36,344 bases of DNA, taken from assembly GCA_021790795.1 (NCBI GenBank), contig JAJYFU010000019.1, forward strand, positions 1-36,344, in the 5' to 3' direction. A program made the translations under genes and the position numbers. Shown here piece after piece: positions 18,470 to 28,840 of this stretch; position 1 is the stretch's first letter; every line of letters starts with the position of its first letter. The stretch is from Pseudomonadota bacterium (GTDB lineage: Bacteria; Pseudomonadota; Gammaproteobacteria; Steroidobacterales; Steroidobacteraceae). Below the pieces are notes generated by a model, which had not been told where the DNA came from, did not search any database, and was given only the letters and a program-made list of their open reading frames with translations.

Positions 18470-19153
18470 TCAAGACCGCGGCATCAGCCGGGCGGCGGCC
18501 GCGGTGAGGTCCGGCAGCGCATCCGCGCGCTCGAGCGCCGGGATCTCCGCCAGCGGCTCGCCGAGGCGGGCGCGCAGCGTCCTGCCATTCTCGGCGGCGC
18601 AGTCCATCGCCGGGTCGATGCCGTTCGCCACCCATCCGGCGAAGTTTGCCGCACGGACGCCGATGGACTCGCGCGTCAGCAGCGCGTGATTCAGGCAGCC
18701 CAGACGCATGCCCACGACGAGAATCACGGGCACCTCGAGGATGCGGGCGATCTCGGCCATGCCCGCCGCCGGAGTGATGGGGGCGAGCCAGCCGCCGGCG
18801 CCCTCGACGATGACACAGTCGGCCGCCGCGGCGAGCTCGGCATAACGGGATTTCAGCACCGCCAGATCGATCTGCACGCCGGCCTGCGCCGCGGCAATGT
18901 GCGGTGAGATGGGCGGCGAGAAACAGTAGGGATTCACGGTCTCATAGGGCGCCGCGACGGTGGCCTCGGCGATGAGCGTCAGCGCATCCTCGCTGCGCAG
19001 ACCATCCGCGGTGCGGACGGCGCCCGACGCGACGGGCTTCATCACCGCGACCCGCAGCCCGCGGCGCGCCAGCGCGCGCGTCAAGGCCGCCGAGAATAGC
19101 GTTTTCCCGACGCCAGTGTCTGTGCCGGTGACGAAATACCCTCGTGCGCTCAT
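18470..19153 (-). CDS. bioD: Dethiobiotin synthetase
   Basis: MSARGYFVTGTDTGVGKT P-loop, MKPVASG, VEGAGGWLAPI. Start moved from 19294 to the ATG at 19153. Confidence 0.94.
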   Translation of the reverse strand: MSARGYFVTGTDTGVGKTLFSAALTRALARRGLRVAVMKPVASGAVRTADGLRSEDALTLIAEATVAAPYETVNPYCFSPPISPHIAAAQAGVQIDLAVLKSRYAELAAAADCVIVEGAGGWLAPITPAAGMAEIARILEVPVILVVGMRLGCLNHALLTRESIGVRAANFAGWVANGIDPAMDCAAENGRTLRARLGEPLAEIPALERADALPDLTAAAARLMPRS

Positions 19154-20085
19154 GATCGCCTCCTGCGGCGGATTCGGGACAACGGGACCTGGACTTCGCC
19201 GCCAGGCGCGGGTGGAAAACCGGCGCCGCCGGCCAGGCGTGGCGGCAGCACGCCCGGCGGGGACGGGTGCTCGTCCCGCTCGCGGCCGGCCCATGCGGCC
19301 CCGTAGATGATCTCGTAGGTGGCCGGCAGCCGCCCGTCGCGCCGGTATGTCTCGTAGCGCTCCAACATGCCGCGCAGGCGATCCTTGCCGGTCAGGGAAC
19401 GCGCGCGGCCTGCCGTCACGTTGTGCGCCCCTATCGCCTTCAAATCGCGCATCAACGTGAGTGCATCCTGGTAGTTCACGGTCATGCGCTCCACGTCCAA
19501 CACCGGCTCGCTGAATCCCATACGCATCAGCGCATCGCCCAGGTCGTGCATGTCCAAGAAGCGGTTGACGTGCGTGCGGCTATCGTCGCCCCACGCCGCA
19601 CGCAGCTCTCGCAACGTATCCGGTCCAAAAGTGCTGAACGCAAAGAAGCCGCGCGGCTTCAGCACGCGGCGTGCCTCCGCGAACGCCTCATCCGGCGGAT
19701 CACACCACTGCAGCATCAGGTTGCTGAAAATCATATCGACGCTCTGCGCCGCCAGCGGCAGACGGGTCGCATCGGCGCACACGCGCTCGAAGCGGCGCAG
19801 CAGCGTTTGATGGCGCGCCGCCTGCCGGAGCATCCCGGGCGACAGATCGAGCGCCACGATACACGCGCGCCGATACAGCCGCTTCAGCCGCCGAGTCGCG
19901 CGGCCCGTTCCCGCGCCGAGGTCAAGCAGCACATCCGGAGCGAACGCGAAAGGCTCCAGGCGCGCCAGCAGCTCCTCGGCGACCCTGGCCTGCACGAGCG
20001 CGGCGGCCTCGTAGCGCGCGCCGGCGCGATCGAACGCCTCGCGCACACCGGCACGGTGGAGCTCGAAGGGGTTTAGTTCACTCAT
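19150..20085 (-). CDS. bioC: Malonyl-ACP O-methyltransferase
   Basis: SAM-methyltransferase motif LLDLGAGTGRATRRL, ALDLSPGML, FSNLMLQWCDPPDEAFAEARRVLKPRGFFAFSTFGPDTLRELR. Start moved to the ATG at 20085. Confidence 0.92.
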   Translation of the reverse strand: MSELNPFELHRAGVREAFDRAGARYEAAALVQARVAEELLARLEPFAFAPDVLLDLGAGTGRATRRLKRLYRRACIVALDLSPGMLRQAARHQTLLRRFERVCADATRLPLAAQSVDMIFSNLMLQWCDPPDEAFAEARRVLKPRGFFAFSTFGPDTLRELRAAWGDDSRTHVNRFLDMHDLGDALMRMGFSEPVLDVERMTVNYQDALTLMRDLKAIGAHNVTAGRARSLTGKDRLRGMLERYETYRRDGRLPATYEIIYGAAWAGRERDEHPSPPGVLPPRLAGGAGFPPAPGGEVQVPLSRIRRRRRS

Positions 20086-20879
20086 GTCGAGCTCAGAAAC
20101 TGCGCGAGCAGCGCCGCGACCTCGGCGGTATGAGAGAGAAACGGCGCATGCGCGCCGCGGTGGACCTCGACGAGACGCGCATGCGGCATCGCCGCCGCCA
20201 GCGCCCGGGAGGCCGCGGGTGGCACGACCCGGTCGTACTGACCGGCCATTACGAGCGTCGGCGCATCGATCCCACCGAGCCCGCCGCGCAGGTCTGTCGT
20301 GCGCAGCAGCGTGAGGTCGGCAGTCAGCGCCTCCGGGACCGCCTCGCCGTGCATGAACAACGCCGCGCGCAGCTGCTCGAGCACCGCCTCGCCCGCAGCG
20401 CTGCCGCGCACCTGCAGCTCGAGGAATTCGCTCACGGTCTGCTGATAGTCGCTCTGCAGACCTTCGGCCATGCGCAACAGCCGCGTCTCCGGCGTACCGT
20501 ACGGCCAGTCCTGCGCAGCCGTAAAGCGCGGTGTGGCGGCAATCAGGGCCAGTTGCCCCGGCGGGCGCAGACCCGCGGGCGGCTGCGCGGCCCAGCGCAG
20601 CGCCAGCTGCGCGCCCAGCGACCAGCCGAGCAGTGCGTAAGGCGCGCGGCCGATGTGCTCCGCGACGGTGCGCCCGATCCACTCCACCTGCGCGCTCGCC
20701 CCGGCGCCGTCGGGCCGCCAGGGACTGCGCCCGTGGCCGGGCAGGTCGACGGCGAGCAGCTGGCGGAGCGCCTCGAGGGCCGGTGCCAACGCATCCCAAA
20801 CGCGCACGTTCAGTCCCCAGCCGTGCAGCAGGACCAGCGGCGCCCCGTCACCGCGAATCTCCAGATGAAGCGGGCTCAT
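20082..20879 (-). CDS. bioH: Pimeloyl-ACP methyl ester carboxylesterase
   Basis: Alpha/beta hydrolase: VLLHGWGLNVRVWD, nucleophile elbow LLGWSLGAQLAL, GQYDRVVPP, HRGAHAPFLSH, within a bio operon. Confidence 0.93.
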   Translation of the reverse strand: MSPLHLEIRGDGAPLVLLHGWGLNVRVWDALAPALEALRQLLAVDLPGHGRSPWRPDGAGASAQVEWIGRTVAEHIGRAPYALLGWSLGAQLALRWAAQPPAGLRPPGQLALIAATPRFTAAQDWPYGTPETRLLRMAEGLQSDYQQTVSEFLELQVRGSAAGEAVLEQLRAALFMHGEAVPEALTADLTLLRTTDLRGGLGGIDAPTLVMAGQYDRVVPPAASRALAAAMPHARLVEVHRGAHAPFLSHTAEVAALLAQFLSST

Positions 20880-22069
20880 GCGGATGCCTCCGGCCGTACC
20901 TGCGCCCAGACCCGCGCCAGGACCTCGACCAGTGCATCGACGTGATTCTCGTGGTGCGCCGCGCTCAGCGTGACACGGAGACGTTCCTGACCCGCCGGCA
21001 CCGTCGGCGCGCGAATCGCGACCACCCAGAAGCCCGCCTCGGCCAGCGCCCGCTGGGCCCGCAGCGCCGCGCGCGCGCCACCGACGAGAATCGGCTGAAT
21101 GGGTGTGCTCGAATCAGCCAGCGGTAGGCCGGCGCCGGCGGCAGCGGCCCGAAAGCGCGCCGTGAGTGCGAGTGCCTTCTCCCGGCGCCAAGGCTCGCGC
21201 TGCGCAAGGCGTAACGCGGCACGTGTCGCGGCGGCAATCGGCTGCGGCAATGCGGTGGTGTAGACGTATGGCCGGGCCTTCTGCACGAGCAGATCGATGA
21301 GGGCGGCACTGCCGGCGACGAACGCGCCGAACGACCCGAACGCCTTGCCAAGCGTTCCGATCAACACCGGGACAGCGTCGGCCGATAGGCCGTGCATTTC
21401 CACGGCACCCCTGCCGGTCGGCCCCATCACACCCAGACCATGGGCATCGTCGACAACGAACCATGCCTCGCGCGCCTCGCAGAGGCGCGCGAGCGCCGTG
21501 AGCGGCGCCACGTCGCCATCCATGCTGAACACACCATCGGTGGCCAGCACCGTCACCGGCTCCGAGCCGACTCCGAGCCGGCGCTCGGCCGCAGCGACAT
21601 CGGCATGCGCGAAGCGCCTGAGCCGGGCGCCCGAGAGCAGCGCCCCGTCGATGAGCGAGGCGTGACTCAGCCGATCGAGCAGCACGGCCTCGCCCCGCCC
21701 CGCGAGCGCGCCGAGCACACTGAGATTGGCCATATAGCCGGTCGAAAACAACAGCGCGCGCTCGCGGCCGGTGAACGCCGCAAGCTCCTCCTCGAGCGCC
21801 GCGTGCTCGGCGCCGTGTCCGCTGATCAGGTGCGAGGCGCCGGTGCCGGCGCCGCAGCGCGCGGCACACTTGGCCATGGCCGCGGCCGGCTCCGGATGAG
21901 CGGCCAGGCCCAGATAATCGTTGCTGCTGAAATCGACGAGCCGGCGGCCCGCGACGATCAGTTCGGTGCGGTTGCCCGGCGCCGCCAGGCGCTCGATCGT
22001 GCGCCGGCGGCGGCGCAGATCGGCACGCTCGAGCCGCTCGAGCAGCGGCTCAAGCGGTTGTCTCTGCAT
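20876..22069 (-). CDS. bioF: 8-amino-7-oxononanoate synthase
   Basis: [64 protein letters not shown] (PLP lysine). Start moved to the ATG at 22069. Confidence 0.95.
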   Translation of the reverse strand: MQRQPLEPLLERLERADLRRRRRTIERLAAPGNRTELIVAGRRLVDFSSNDYLGLAAHPEPAAAMAKCAARCGAGTGASHLISGHGAEHAALEEELAAFTGRERALLFSTGYMANLSVLGALAGRGEAVLLDRLSHASLIDGALLSGARLRRFAHADVAAAERRLGVGSEPVTVLATDGVFSMDGDVAPLTALARLCEAREAWFVVDDAHGLGVMGPTGRGAVEMHGLSADAVPVLIGTLGKAFGSFGAFVAGSAALIDLLVQKARPYVYTTALPQPIAAATRAALRLAQREPWRREKALALTARFRAAAAGAGLPLADSSTPIQPILVGGARAALRAQRALAEAGFWVVAIRAPTVPAGQERLRVTLSAAHHENHVDALVEVLARVWAQVRPEASA

Positions 22070-23084
22070 GGGGCAGGTGAGCCGTGGCGCGGCGCGGCGC
22101 CTGTTCGTCGGTGGGAGCGGCCTCGGCTCGCAATCCGAGCCGCTCGAAGAGTCGCCGATCCCGCTCGACGTCGGGGTTTCCGGTGGTGAGCAGCTTCTCG
22201 CCATAGAAAATGGAGTTGGCGCCAGCCATGAAGCACAGCGCCTGCATCTCATCACTCATGGCCTCGCGGCCGGCCGAGAGACGCACGTGCGCGCGCGGCA
22301 TGAGCAGGCGCGCCACGGCGATGGCCTTGATGAAGTCGAACGAATCCGGCGGCGCGCGCTCGGCCAGCGGTGTGCCCGGCACCGGCACCAGTTGGTTGAT
22401 CGGCACGCTCTCGGGATGCTCCGGCAGATTGGCGAGCGTGCACAGCAGCTTGGCTCGGTCGGCCGGCGTCTCGCCCATCCCGAGGATGCCGCCGCAGCAG
22501 ACCTTCAGGCCCGCCGCGCGCACCGCCTCGAGGGTGTCGAGCCGGTCCTGATAGGTCCGTGTGCTGATGATCTCGCTGTAAAACTCCGCCGACGTGTCGA
22601 GGTTGTGGTTGTAGTAATCGAGACCGGCATCCTTCAACGTGCGGGCCTGATCCGGCGTCAACATGCCGAGCGTCGCGCAGCTCTCGAGCCCGAGCGAGCG
22701 GACCTCGCGCACCATCGCGGCGATGGTCTGAAGCTCGCGATCCTTCGGCGAGCGGTACGCGGCGCCCATGCAGAAACGCGTCGCGCCGGCGGCCTTGGCG
22801 CGCTCGGCGCACTCGCGCACGGTTCCGATCTCCAGCAGCGCATCACGCTGCACGCCCGTCTCGTACCGCACGCTCTGCGGACAATACGCGCAGTCTTCGG
22901 GGCAGGCGCCGGTCTTGATCGACAGCAGCGTGCTCATCTGCACCGTGTTCGGCTCGTGATGCGACCGGTGCACATGCTGGGCATGCAGCAGCAGATCGAT
23001 CAGCGGCAATGCGAACAGCGCCTCGACCTCAGGCAGTGTCCAGTCGTGGCGAATCGCGCCGAGAACGGCGTGGGATGAACTCAT
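22050..23084 (-). CDS. bioB: Biotin synthase (radical SAM)
   Basis: [14 protein letters not shown] (CxxxCxxC), [38 protein letters not shown]. Start moved to the ATG at 23084. Confidence 0.97.
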   Translation of the reverse strand: MSSSHAVLGAIRHDWTLPEVEALFALPLIDLLLHAQHVHRSHHEPNTVQMSTLLSIKTGACPEDCAYCPQSVRYETGVQRDALLEIGTVRECAERAKAAGATRFCMGAAYRSPKDRELQTIAAMVREVRSLGLESCATLGMLTPDQARTLKDAGLDYYNHNLDTSAEFYSEIISTRTYQDRLDTLEAVRAAGLKVCCGGILGMGETPADRAKLLCTLANLPEHPESVPINQLVPVPGTPLAERAPPDSFDFIKAIAVARLLMPRAHVRLSAGREAMSDEMQALCFMAGANSIFYGEKLLTTGNPDVERDRRLFERLGLRAEAAPTDEQAPRRATAHLPHAETTA

Positions 23085-23226
23085 GAACGCTCCGGGCGGT
23101 GGATCGATTTCCGCTGTGGCCATGTTCGCGGTGGGGGGGACGAATGTCAACCTGGAAACCACGTCCAAGTCGACGATTGCGTAAGACATCACCACTGCCC
23201 ATGCGCCGTCGTCCCGGCCGCGCCGG

Positions 23227-23592
23227 TCAGCGCCACAGCAGATGCACCGCGAGCGCGATGCCCACCGCCAGGGCACCGAGTGTCGCGACCAGCACCGCGG
23301 CGGCCGCGCAGTCCTTGACGATGCGGATGTGCGGATGATGCTCGGGGTGCAGATGATCGGCCAGCGCCTCTAGTGCGGTGTTGAACAGCTCCGCCGCCAG
23401 CACCCCGGCGCTGGCCAGCATCACGGCCGCCCACCACAAGGGCCCCGGCCGCAGCACGATCAGCGCGGCCACGACCAGCGCGAACGTCACGGCCTGAGTG
23501 CGCAGACTGCGCTCGACCCGCACGGCATGCGCCAGGCCGGCCAGCGCGAAGCCCAGACGACGGACAAACGATTGGTTCTTCTGGTCGCTCAA
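23227..23592 (-). CDS. dgkA: Diacylglycerol kinase (prokaryotic type)
   Basis: Three TM helices and the signature [14 protein letters not shown]...[16 protein letters not shown]. Confidence 0.92.
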   Translation of the reverse strand: MSDQKNQSFVRRLGFALAGLAHAVRVERSLRTQAVTFALVVAALIVLRPGPLWWAAVMLASAGVLAAELFNTALEALADHLHPEHHPHIRIVKDCAAAAVLVATLGALAVGIALAVHLLWR

Positions 23593-23937
23593 GTACGTAT
23601 CGGCCGCAGGCCGTCGGATCGGGATCGCGGCACCACCCTGGCGGAACTCTACTCAATTCCCTGAGCCCTGCATACGGAGGCCTGGGCTCCCGAGCCGCGG
23701 GTTGCACCGGCCGCTCGCAGATTGTGCGCGCACGGCGCTCCCGGGTGCGATCGGAAATGCGCGCCGCGCCGCGCACGCGATAATCTCCGGCGCGCAGCGC
23801 TTGAGACTGCAGGCGATGCGGCGGCAAGATTACCTGCCGGCGGGTCTGCTGCATTCGCACCGGGGCGGTTTCAGGCTCGTTCCCGCCGGTGTCGGACATC
23901 CGGCGTCTTCCCGACGATTTGGACCCGAGGACAACCC

Positions 23938-25248
23938 ATGACAGAGCGTTCGAACCAGGAGGATGCGCCGCAAAAGGCAGCGCCGGGAAACCTGCTCGTG
24001 CTGGCGGTCGTCGCCGTGCTCGGAGGGATCGGCGCCGGGTCGATCGGAGCGCTGTTCCGGCTCGCGCTCGAGGCCGCAAGCCGGCTGCGCGGCCAGGTGA
24101 TCGTTTGGATGCACGGCTGGAGCTTCGGAGGATTCGCGCTGCTGTTGGTTCTGATCGCATTCTGCGCCGCGTTTGCCGCATGGATGGTGCGGCGCTTTGC
24201 CCCGCATGCCTCGGGGAGCGGGATTCCGCAGGTCGAAGCCGAGCTGAGCCGGGAGCTGACGCCGCCGTCGGCGAGCCTGATTCCGGTCAAGTTCGCCGGT
24301 GGGGTGCTCGCCATCGGCTCCGGCCTTGCGCTCGGGCGCGAGGGGCCGAGTATCCAGATGGGCGCCAGCATCGCATACCACACCGGAAGGTGGTTCAGAC
24401 GCAATTGGGTGGATTGCCGGGTCCTGCTGGCGGCCGGCGCGGGCGCGGGACTCGCCACCGCATTCAACGCGCCCATCGCGGGCGCTGTTTTCGTGCTCGA
24501 AGAGTTGGTCAAGCGCTTCGAGCCGCGCATCGCGATCGCGGCGATCGCGGCGTCCGCGGCGGCGATTTGGGTCCAGCGCCTGATCCTCGGCAACCGGACG
24601 GACTTCACGGTACAGGCCCTGGCGGCGCCGAGTTTCTCGCACGAGCCGCTCTATCTGCTGCTGGGGATCGTCGCGGGCTTCGCCGCCGTATTCTACAACC
24701 GAACGCTGCTGTGGGGATTGAGCGCCTCGGACCGCTTCGCCGGATGGCCCATCGAGCTGCGCGCCGCGCTCGTGGGCGCGGCAATCGCCGCCGTCGCCTG
24801 GTTTGCCCCCACAATGGTCGGCGGCGGCGATCCGCTCACCCAGAGAGCGCTCGACGGGGTCGGCGCGCTGGCGCTCCTTCCCGCCATCTATCTGCTGCGG
24901 CTCGGCATGATCTCGTGTTCCTACGGCGCGCAGACCCCCGGCGGATTGTTCGCGCCTTTGCTCGTTCTCGGCGCCGTGCTCGGCCTGTGGATCGGCAAGC
25001 TGTGCGCGCTCGCGCTGCCGGGCATGGCCATCGAGCCCGTGGGATTTGCGCTGGTCGCGATGGCGGCACTGTTCACCGGGATCGTGCGCACCCCGGTCAC
25101 CGGCATCGTGTTGGTGACCGAAATGACCGGCAATGTCTCGATGCTGCTGCCGATGATGGTGGCGTGCTTCGCCGCGATGCTCGTGCCGACTTTGCTCGGC
25201 GACGAACCGATCTACGATTCCCTGCGCGCGCGACTCTTGCATCGGTAA
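23938..25248 (+). CDS. ClC-family chloride channel / H+:Cl- antiporter
   Basis: GSGIPQVEAEL, GREGPSIQMGA (gating Glu), FNAPIAGAVFVLEELVKRF (proton Glu), GGLFAP. Start moved to the ATG at 23938. Confidence 0.93.
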   Translation: MTERSNQEDAPQKAAPGNLLVLAVVAVLGGIGAGSIGALFRLALEAASRLRGQVIVWMHGWSFGGFALLLVLIAFCAAFAAWMVRRFAPHASGSGIPQVEAELSRELTPPSASLIPVKFAGGVLAIGSGLALGREGPSIQMGASIAYHTGRWFRRNWVDCRVLLAAGAGAGLATAFNAPIAGAVFVLEELVKRFEPRIAIAAIAASAAAIWVQRLILGNRTDFTVQALAAPSFSHEPLYLLLGIVAGFAAVFYNRTLLWGLSASDRFAGWPIELRAALVGAAIAAVAWFAPTMVGGGDPLTQRALDGVGALALLPAIYLLRLGMISCSYGAQTPGGLFAPLLVLGAVLGLWIGKLCALALPGMAIEPVGFALVAMAALFTGIVRTPVTGIVLVTEMTGNVSMLLPMMVACFAAMLVPTLLGDEPIYDSLRARLLHR

Positions 25249-25355
25249 TTCGTCATCCGGCGGGACTCGTGGGCGGCCATCTGCCGCGCACCGCACCCCG
25301 GACAGCTCGTCACGCTGCCGTGCATCTGCCCGCCGCAGGCGCGGCAGTAGACCAT
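25212..25355 (-). CDS. 47-aa zinc-ribbon microprotein (not in supplied ORF track)
   Basis: Own translation: MVYCRACGGQMHGSVTSCPGCGARQMAAHESRRMTNYRCKSRARRES*. CxxC-N10-CxxC zinc ribbon; GAGG-type RBS upstream; overlaps the clcA 3' end by 37 bp antisense. Confidence 0.5.
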   Translation of the reverse strand: MVYCRACGGQMHGSVTSCPGCGARQMAAHESRRMTNYRCKSRARRES

Positions 25356-25422
25356 TTTGCGCGCAGCCTCGAGTGTCGGCGCTACCGAAGAACCCGACCG
25401 GCGCCTGAAAGTTGCGGACCGC

Positions 25423-26349
25423 TCAGTGCGCGTACACGTAGTGCAGCGCCAGGCCGACGAAAATCGCCATACCGACGTAATTGTTGTTCAGAAAGGCCCG
25501 CAGGCACGCGTCGGGCTCGCGCTTGCGGATCAGCCATTGCTGATAGGCGAACAGCAGCGCCGCGACGAGCAGCCCGCCGTCGTACCAGCGGCCGTAATGC
25601 AGGTCCCGCCCGAGCAGCGCCAGCGCCGCCAGCATCATCACTTGCAGCACTCCGATCAGCAGCCGATCGAGATCCGCGAACAGGAGGGCGCTCGATTGGA
25701 TACCGATCTTGCGGTCGTCGTCACGATCGACCATGGCGTACATGGTGTCGTAGATCACCGCCCACAACACGCCGGCGATGTACAGCACCCAGGCGAGCCG
25801 CGGCACCACGTTGCGCTGCGCCGCGAATGCCATCGGAATGCTCCAGCCGCCGAACGACAGGCCGAGATACAGCTGCGGCAGCGGAAAGAGGCGCTTCACG
25901 AAAGGATAGGAAGCGGTGAGCGCCGCGCCGATCAGCGCCAGCTCGATGGTCAGGTGGTTCAGCCGCATCACCAGCCACAGCGCCAGAAGCATCAGCACGA
26001 CGAACAGCGTCAGCGCCTCGGTCGGGGACACCCTGCGCGCGGCCAGCGGGCGGTCACGCGTGCGCTTGACGCGCGGATCGATGTCGCGATCGGCAAAGTC
26101 GTTGATGATGCAGCCCGCGGCGCGCATGACGAACACGCCGAGAACGAAGATCCCGAGGACCAACGGGCGCGGCCGCCCGGCACCGGCGATCCACAATGCC
26201 CACAACGCCGGCCACAGCAACAACCAGGTGCCGATCGGCCGGTCGAGACGCGCCAACCGGCCATACTCCTGCAGCCGCCGCGCCAGCCGGCGATACCAGG
26301 GCGCCTCGCCGCGGGGCGGTGATCCGATCTGATCGATGGTGGCCGACAT
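25423..26349 (-). CDS. ubiA: 4-hydroxybenzoate octaprenyltransferase
   Basis: [66 protein letters not shown]. Confidence 0.95.
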   Translation of the reverse strand: MSATIDQIGSPPRGEAPWYRRLARRLQEYGRLARLDRPIGTWLLLWPALWALWIAGAGRPRPLVLGIFVLGVFVMRAAGCIINDFADRDIDPRVKRTRDRPLAARRVSPTEALTLFVVLMLLALWLVMRLNHLTIELALIGAALTASYPFVKRLFPLPQLYLGLSFGGWSIPMAFAAQRNVVPRLAWVLYIAGVLWAVIYDTMYAMVDRDDDRKIGIQSSALLFADLDRLLIGVLQVMMLAALALLGRDLHYGRWYDGGLLVAALLFAYQQWLIRKREPDACLRAFLNNNYVGMAIFVGLALHYVYAH

Positions 26350-26352
26350 CGC

Positions 26353-28452
26353 TTACCCGACTCTCCCGTATTGCTCGCCCCCCGCGATCCAGCGCGCCGA
26401 GAGCGCCGCGATAGTATCCGGATAGCGCGCAAGCAGCACCTCCGCCGCCGCCTGCACACGCGGCAGCAGATCCGCATCGCGCATCAGGTCCGCCACGCGC
26501 ATCTGCGCGAGTCCCGTCTGGCGCGTGCCGAGCAGCTCCCCGGGACCGCGCAGCTCCAGATCGCGCCTTGCGATCTCGAATCCGTCGTTGGTGCGGCGCA
26601 TGACTTGCAGGCGCTGGCGCGCCAGGTGCGACAGGGGCGCACGATAGAGCAGCACGCAGGTGCTCGCCGCCGCGCCGCGCCCGACCCGCCCGCGCAGCTG
26701 ATGCAACTGCGCCAGTCCCATGCGCTCGGCGTTTTCGACCACCATCAGCGTGGCGTTCGGCACATCGACCCCCACCTCGATGACGGTGGTGGCCACCAGC
26801 ACCTGCACGCGCCCGGCCTGGAACGTCAGCATCACCTCGTCCTTCTTTGCCGAGGACAGGCGGCCGTGGACCAGCCCGACGCGCACCTCGGGCAGCGCTT
26901 CGGCCAACACCGTGGCGGTCTCCTCGGCCGCCTGGGAGCGCAGCTCCTCGGACTCCTCGATGAGCGGGCAGACCCAGTAGACCTGTCGTCCCGAGCGGCA
27001 GGCCTGCGCGACCCGCGCCACCACCTCGTCACGCCGCTGCTCGGGGACCACCACCGTTTGCACGGGTGTACGTCCGGGCGGCAGAGCGTCGATCACCGAG
27101 ACGTCGAGATCCGCATAGGCGGTCATGGCCAGCGTGCGGGGGATCGGTGTGGCCGTCATGATGAGCTGATGCGGGAAGCGCCCCTCAGCCCGGCCCTTCT
27201 CCTGCAGGCGCAGGCGCTGCTGTACCCCGAAGCGGTGCTGTTCGTCGACGATCACCAGCGCGAGGTTCGAGAATGCGATTCCTTCCTGGAAGAGCGCGTG
27301 AGTCCCGACGGCGAGGCGCACCTCGCCGGAAGCGACCGCCTCGAGAGCGCTGCGCCGCGTGCGCGCCGGCTGCGTGCCCGACAGCAGCGCCACGGGCAGT
27401 CCGAGCGGCTCGAACCACGCGCGGAAGTTGCGGGCGTGCTGCTCGGCCAGCAGTTCCGTCGGAGCCATCAGCGCCGCCTGCGCGCGGCTGCCGGCGGCGC
27501 GCGCCGCGGCGAGAGCCGCCACGACCGTCTTGCCGCAGCCGACGTCACCCTGCACCAGCCGCACCATCGGCCGCTCGGCGCACAGATCGGTGTCGACTTC
27601 GGCCAACGCGCGCGCCTGAGCACCGGTCAACCGGAACGGCAGCGAGGCCAGTAATCGCGCCTCGAGTCCTTGTTCGTCGGCCAGCGGGCGAGCCGGATCG
27701 GTCTTGGCCGCCCGCTTCAGCAGCCGCAGGCTCGTTTGATGGGCGAGCAACTCCTCGAACGCCAGACGCCGCTGCGCGGGGTGGCGCCCCACGGACAGCT
27801 CGGCGAGCCGCGCGTCGCGCGGCGGCCGGTGCACGTAGCGCAGGGCGTCGCGCAGCGATGGCAGCGCAAGATTCTCCGTCACTTCACCCGGCAGCCAGTC
27901 GTGCACGCCCGCGGCGTCGAGCTCACCGAGCGCCTGCGTGATCAGGGCGCGCAACCGCCCCTGAGTCACCCCTTCCGTGAGGGGATACAAGGGCGTCAGG
28001 GTCTCCTCCACCGCCTCGGACTCCGAGGCGATGCGCCGATACTCCGGGTGGACCATCTCCAGGCCCTGCGGTCCGCGCCGGACTTCTCCGAAGCAGCGCA
28101 GCCTCGTGCCGCGCGCCAGGCCTTTCTGCTGCATCTCCGAGAAATGGAAGAACCGCAGTGTCAGGAACCCCGACCCGTCCGAGAGGCGGGTCAGCAGCTG
28201 CCGGCGGCGGCGATAAACCACTTCGGTGAGCTGAATCTCGCCTTGCACGAGGGTGCGCGTTCCGGGCGACAGCTCACCGATTTTTCTCAGGGTCGTGCGG
28301 TCGTCATAGCGCACCGGCAGGACGAACAGCAGGTCCTGCACCCGCGCGACGCCGAGGCGGCGCAGCCGCTCGGCGAGCTGCGCGCCGACACCGCGCAGTG
28401 CCGTCACCGGCCGCTGTTCGCTCGCAGCGCTTTTGTCCGCGGCCTCAGCCAA
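26353..28452 (-). CDS. recG: ATP-dependent DNA helicase RecG
   Basis: Wedge domain, [16 protein letters not shown] Walker [15 protein letters not shown] (DEQH), [22 protein letters not shown]. Confidence 0.97.
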   Translation of the reverse strand: MAEAADKSAASEQRPVTALRGVGAQLAERLRRLGVARVQDLLFVLPVRYDDRTTLRKIGELSPGTRTLVQGEIQLTEVVYRRRRQLLTRLSDGSGFLTLRFFHFSEMQQKGLARGTRLRCFGEVRRGPQGLEMVHPEYRRIASESEAVEETLTPLYPLTEGVTQGRLRALITQALGELDAAGVHDWLPGEVTENLALPSLRDALRYVHRPPRDARLAELSVGRHPAQRRLAFEELLAHQTSLRLLKRAAKTDPARPLADEQGLEARLLASLPFRLTGAQARALAEVDTDLCAERPMVRLVQGDVGCGKTVVAALAAARAAGSRAQAALMAPTELLAEQHARNFRAWFEPLGLPVALLSGTQPARTRRSALEAVASGEVRLAVGTHALFQEGIAFSNLALVIVDEQHRFGVQQRLRLQEKGRAEGRFPHQLIMTATPIPRTLAMTAYADLDVSVIDALPPGRTPVQTVVVPEQRRDEVVARVAQACRSGRQVYWVCPLIEESEELRSQAAEETATVLAEALPEVRVGLVHGRLSSAKKDEVMLTFQAGRVQVLVATTVIEVGVDVPNATLMVVENAERMGLAQLHQLRGRVGRGAAASTCVLLYRAPLSHLARQRLQVMRRTNDGFEIARRDLELRGPGELLGTRQTGLAQMRVADLMRDADLLPRVQAAAEVLLARYPDTIAALSARWIAGGEQYGRVG

Positions 28453-28840
28453 GATGCAGAATGCACTCCGCCTCGACGCGCGCGCCGCGCGGCAGTTGCG
28501 CCACGCCGACCGCGGCGCGCGCCGGGTACGGCTGCGGAAAATACTGCGCCATGATTTCGTTGACCTTGGCGAAGTGCGCGAGATCGGTCAGATAGATGTT
28601 GACCTTCACCGCCTGCGCCAGCGTGCCGCCGGCCGCGCGGGCCACCGCGTCGAGATTGTCGAACACGCGGCGGATCTCCGCCTCGATGCCCCCGCCAACC
28701 AGTTCCTTGGTGGCCGGATCGAGCGGTATCTGGCCGGAAAGATAGACCGTATCGCCGGCGCGGACCGCCTGGGAATAGGTGCCGATCGCCGGCGGCGCCT
28801 CGTCGGTATGAATGATGCTGTGTCTCATGCGGGTCCTCAT
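28445..28840 (-). CDS. RidA family (YjgF/YER057c) enamine/imine deaminase
   Basis: [28 protein letters not shown] ... [24 protein letters not shown]. Confidence 0.94.
   Translation of the reverse strand: MRTRMRHSIIHTDEAPPAIGTYSQAVRAGDTVYLSGQIPLDPATKELVGGGIEAEIRRVFDNLDAVARAAGGTLAQAVKVNIYLTDLAHFAKVNEIMAQYFPQPYPARAAVGVAQLPRGARVEAECILHLG

Noticed and set aside
23889-25919. 676-aa + strand ORF and 488-aa minus ORF (23830..25296)
   Set aside because: Out-of-frame and antisense shadows of the ClC transporter and ubiA.
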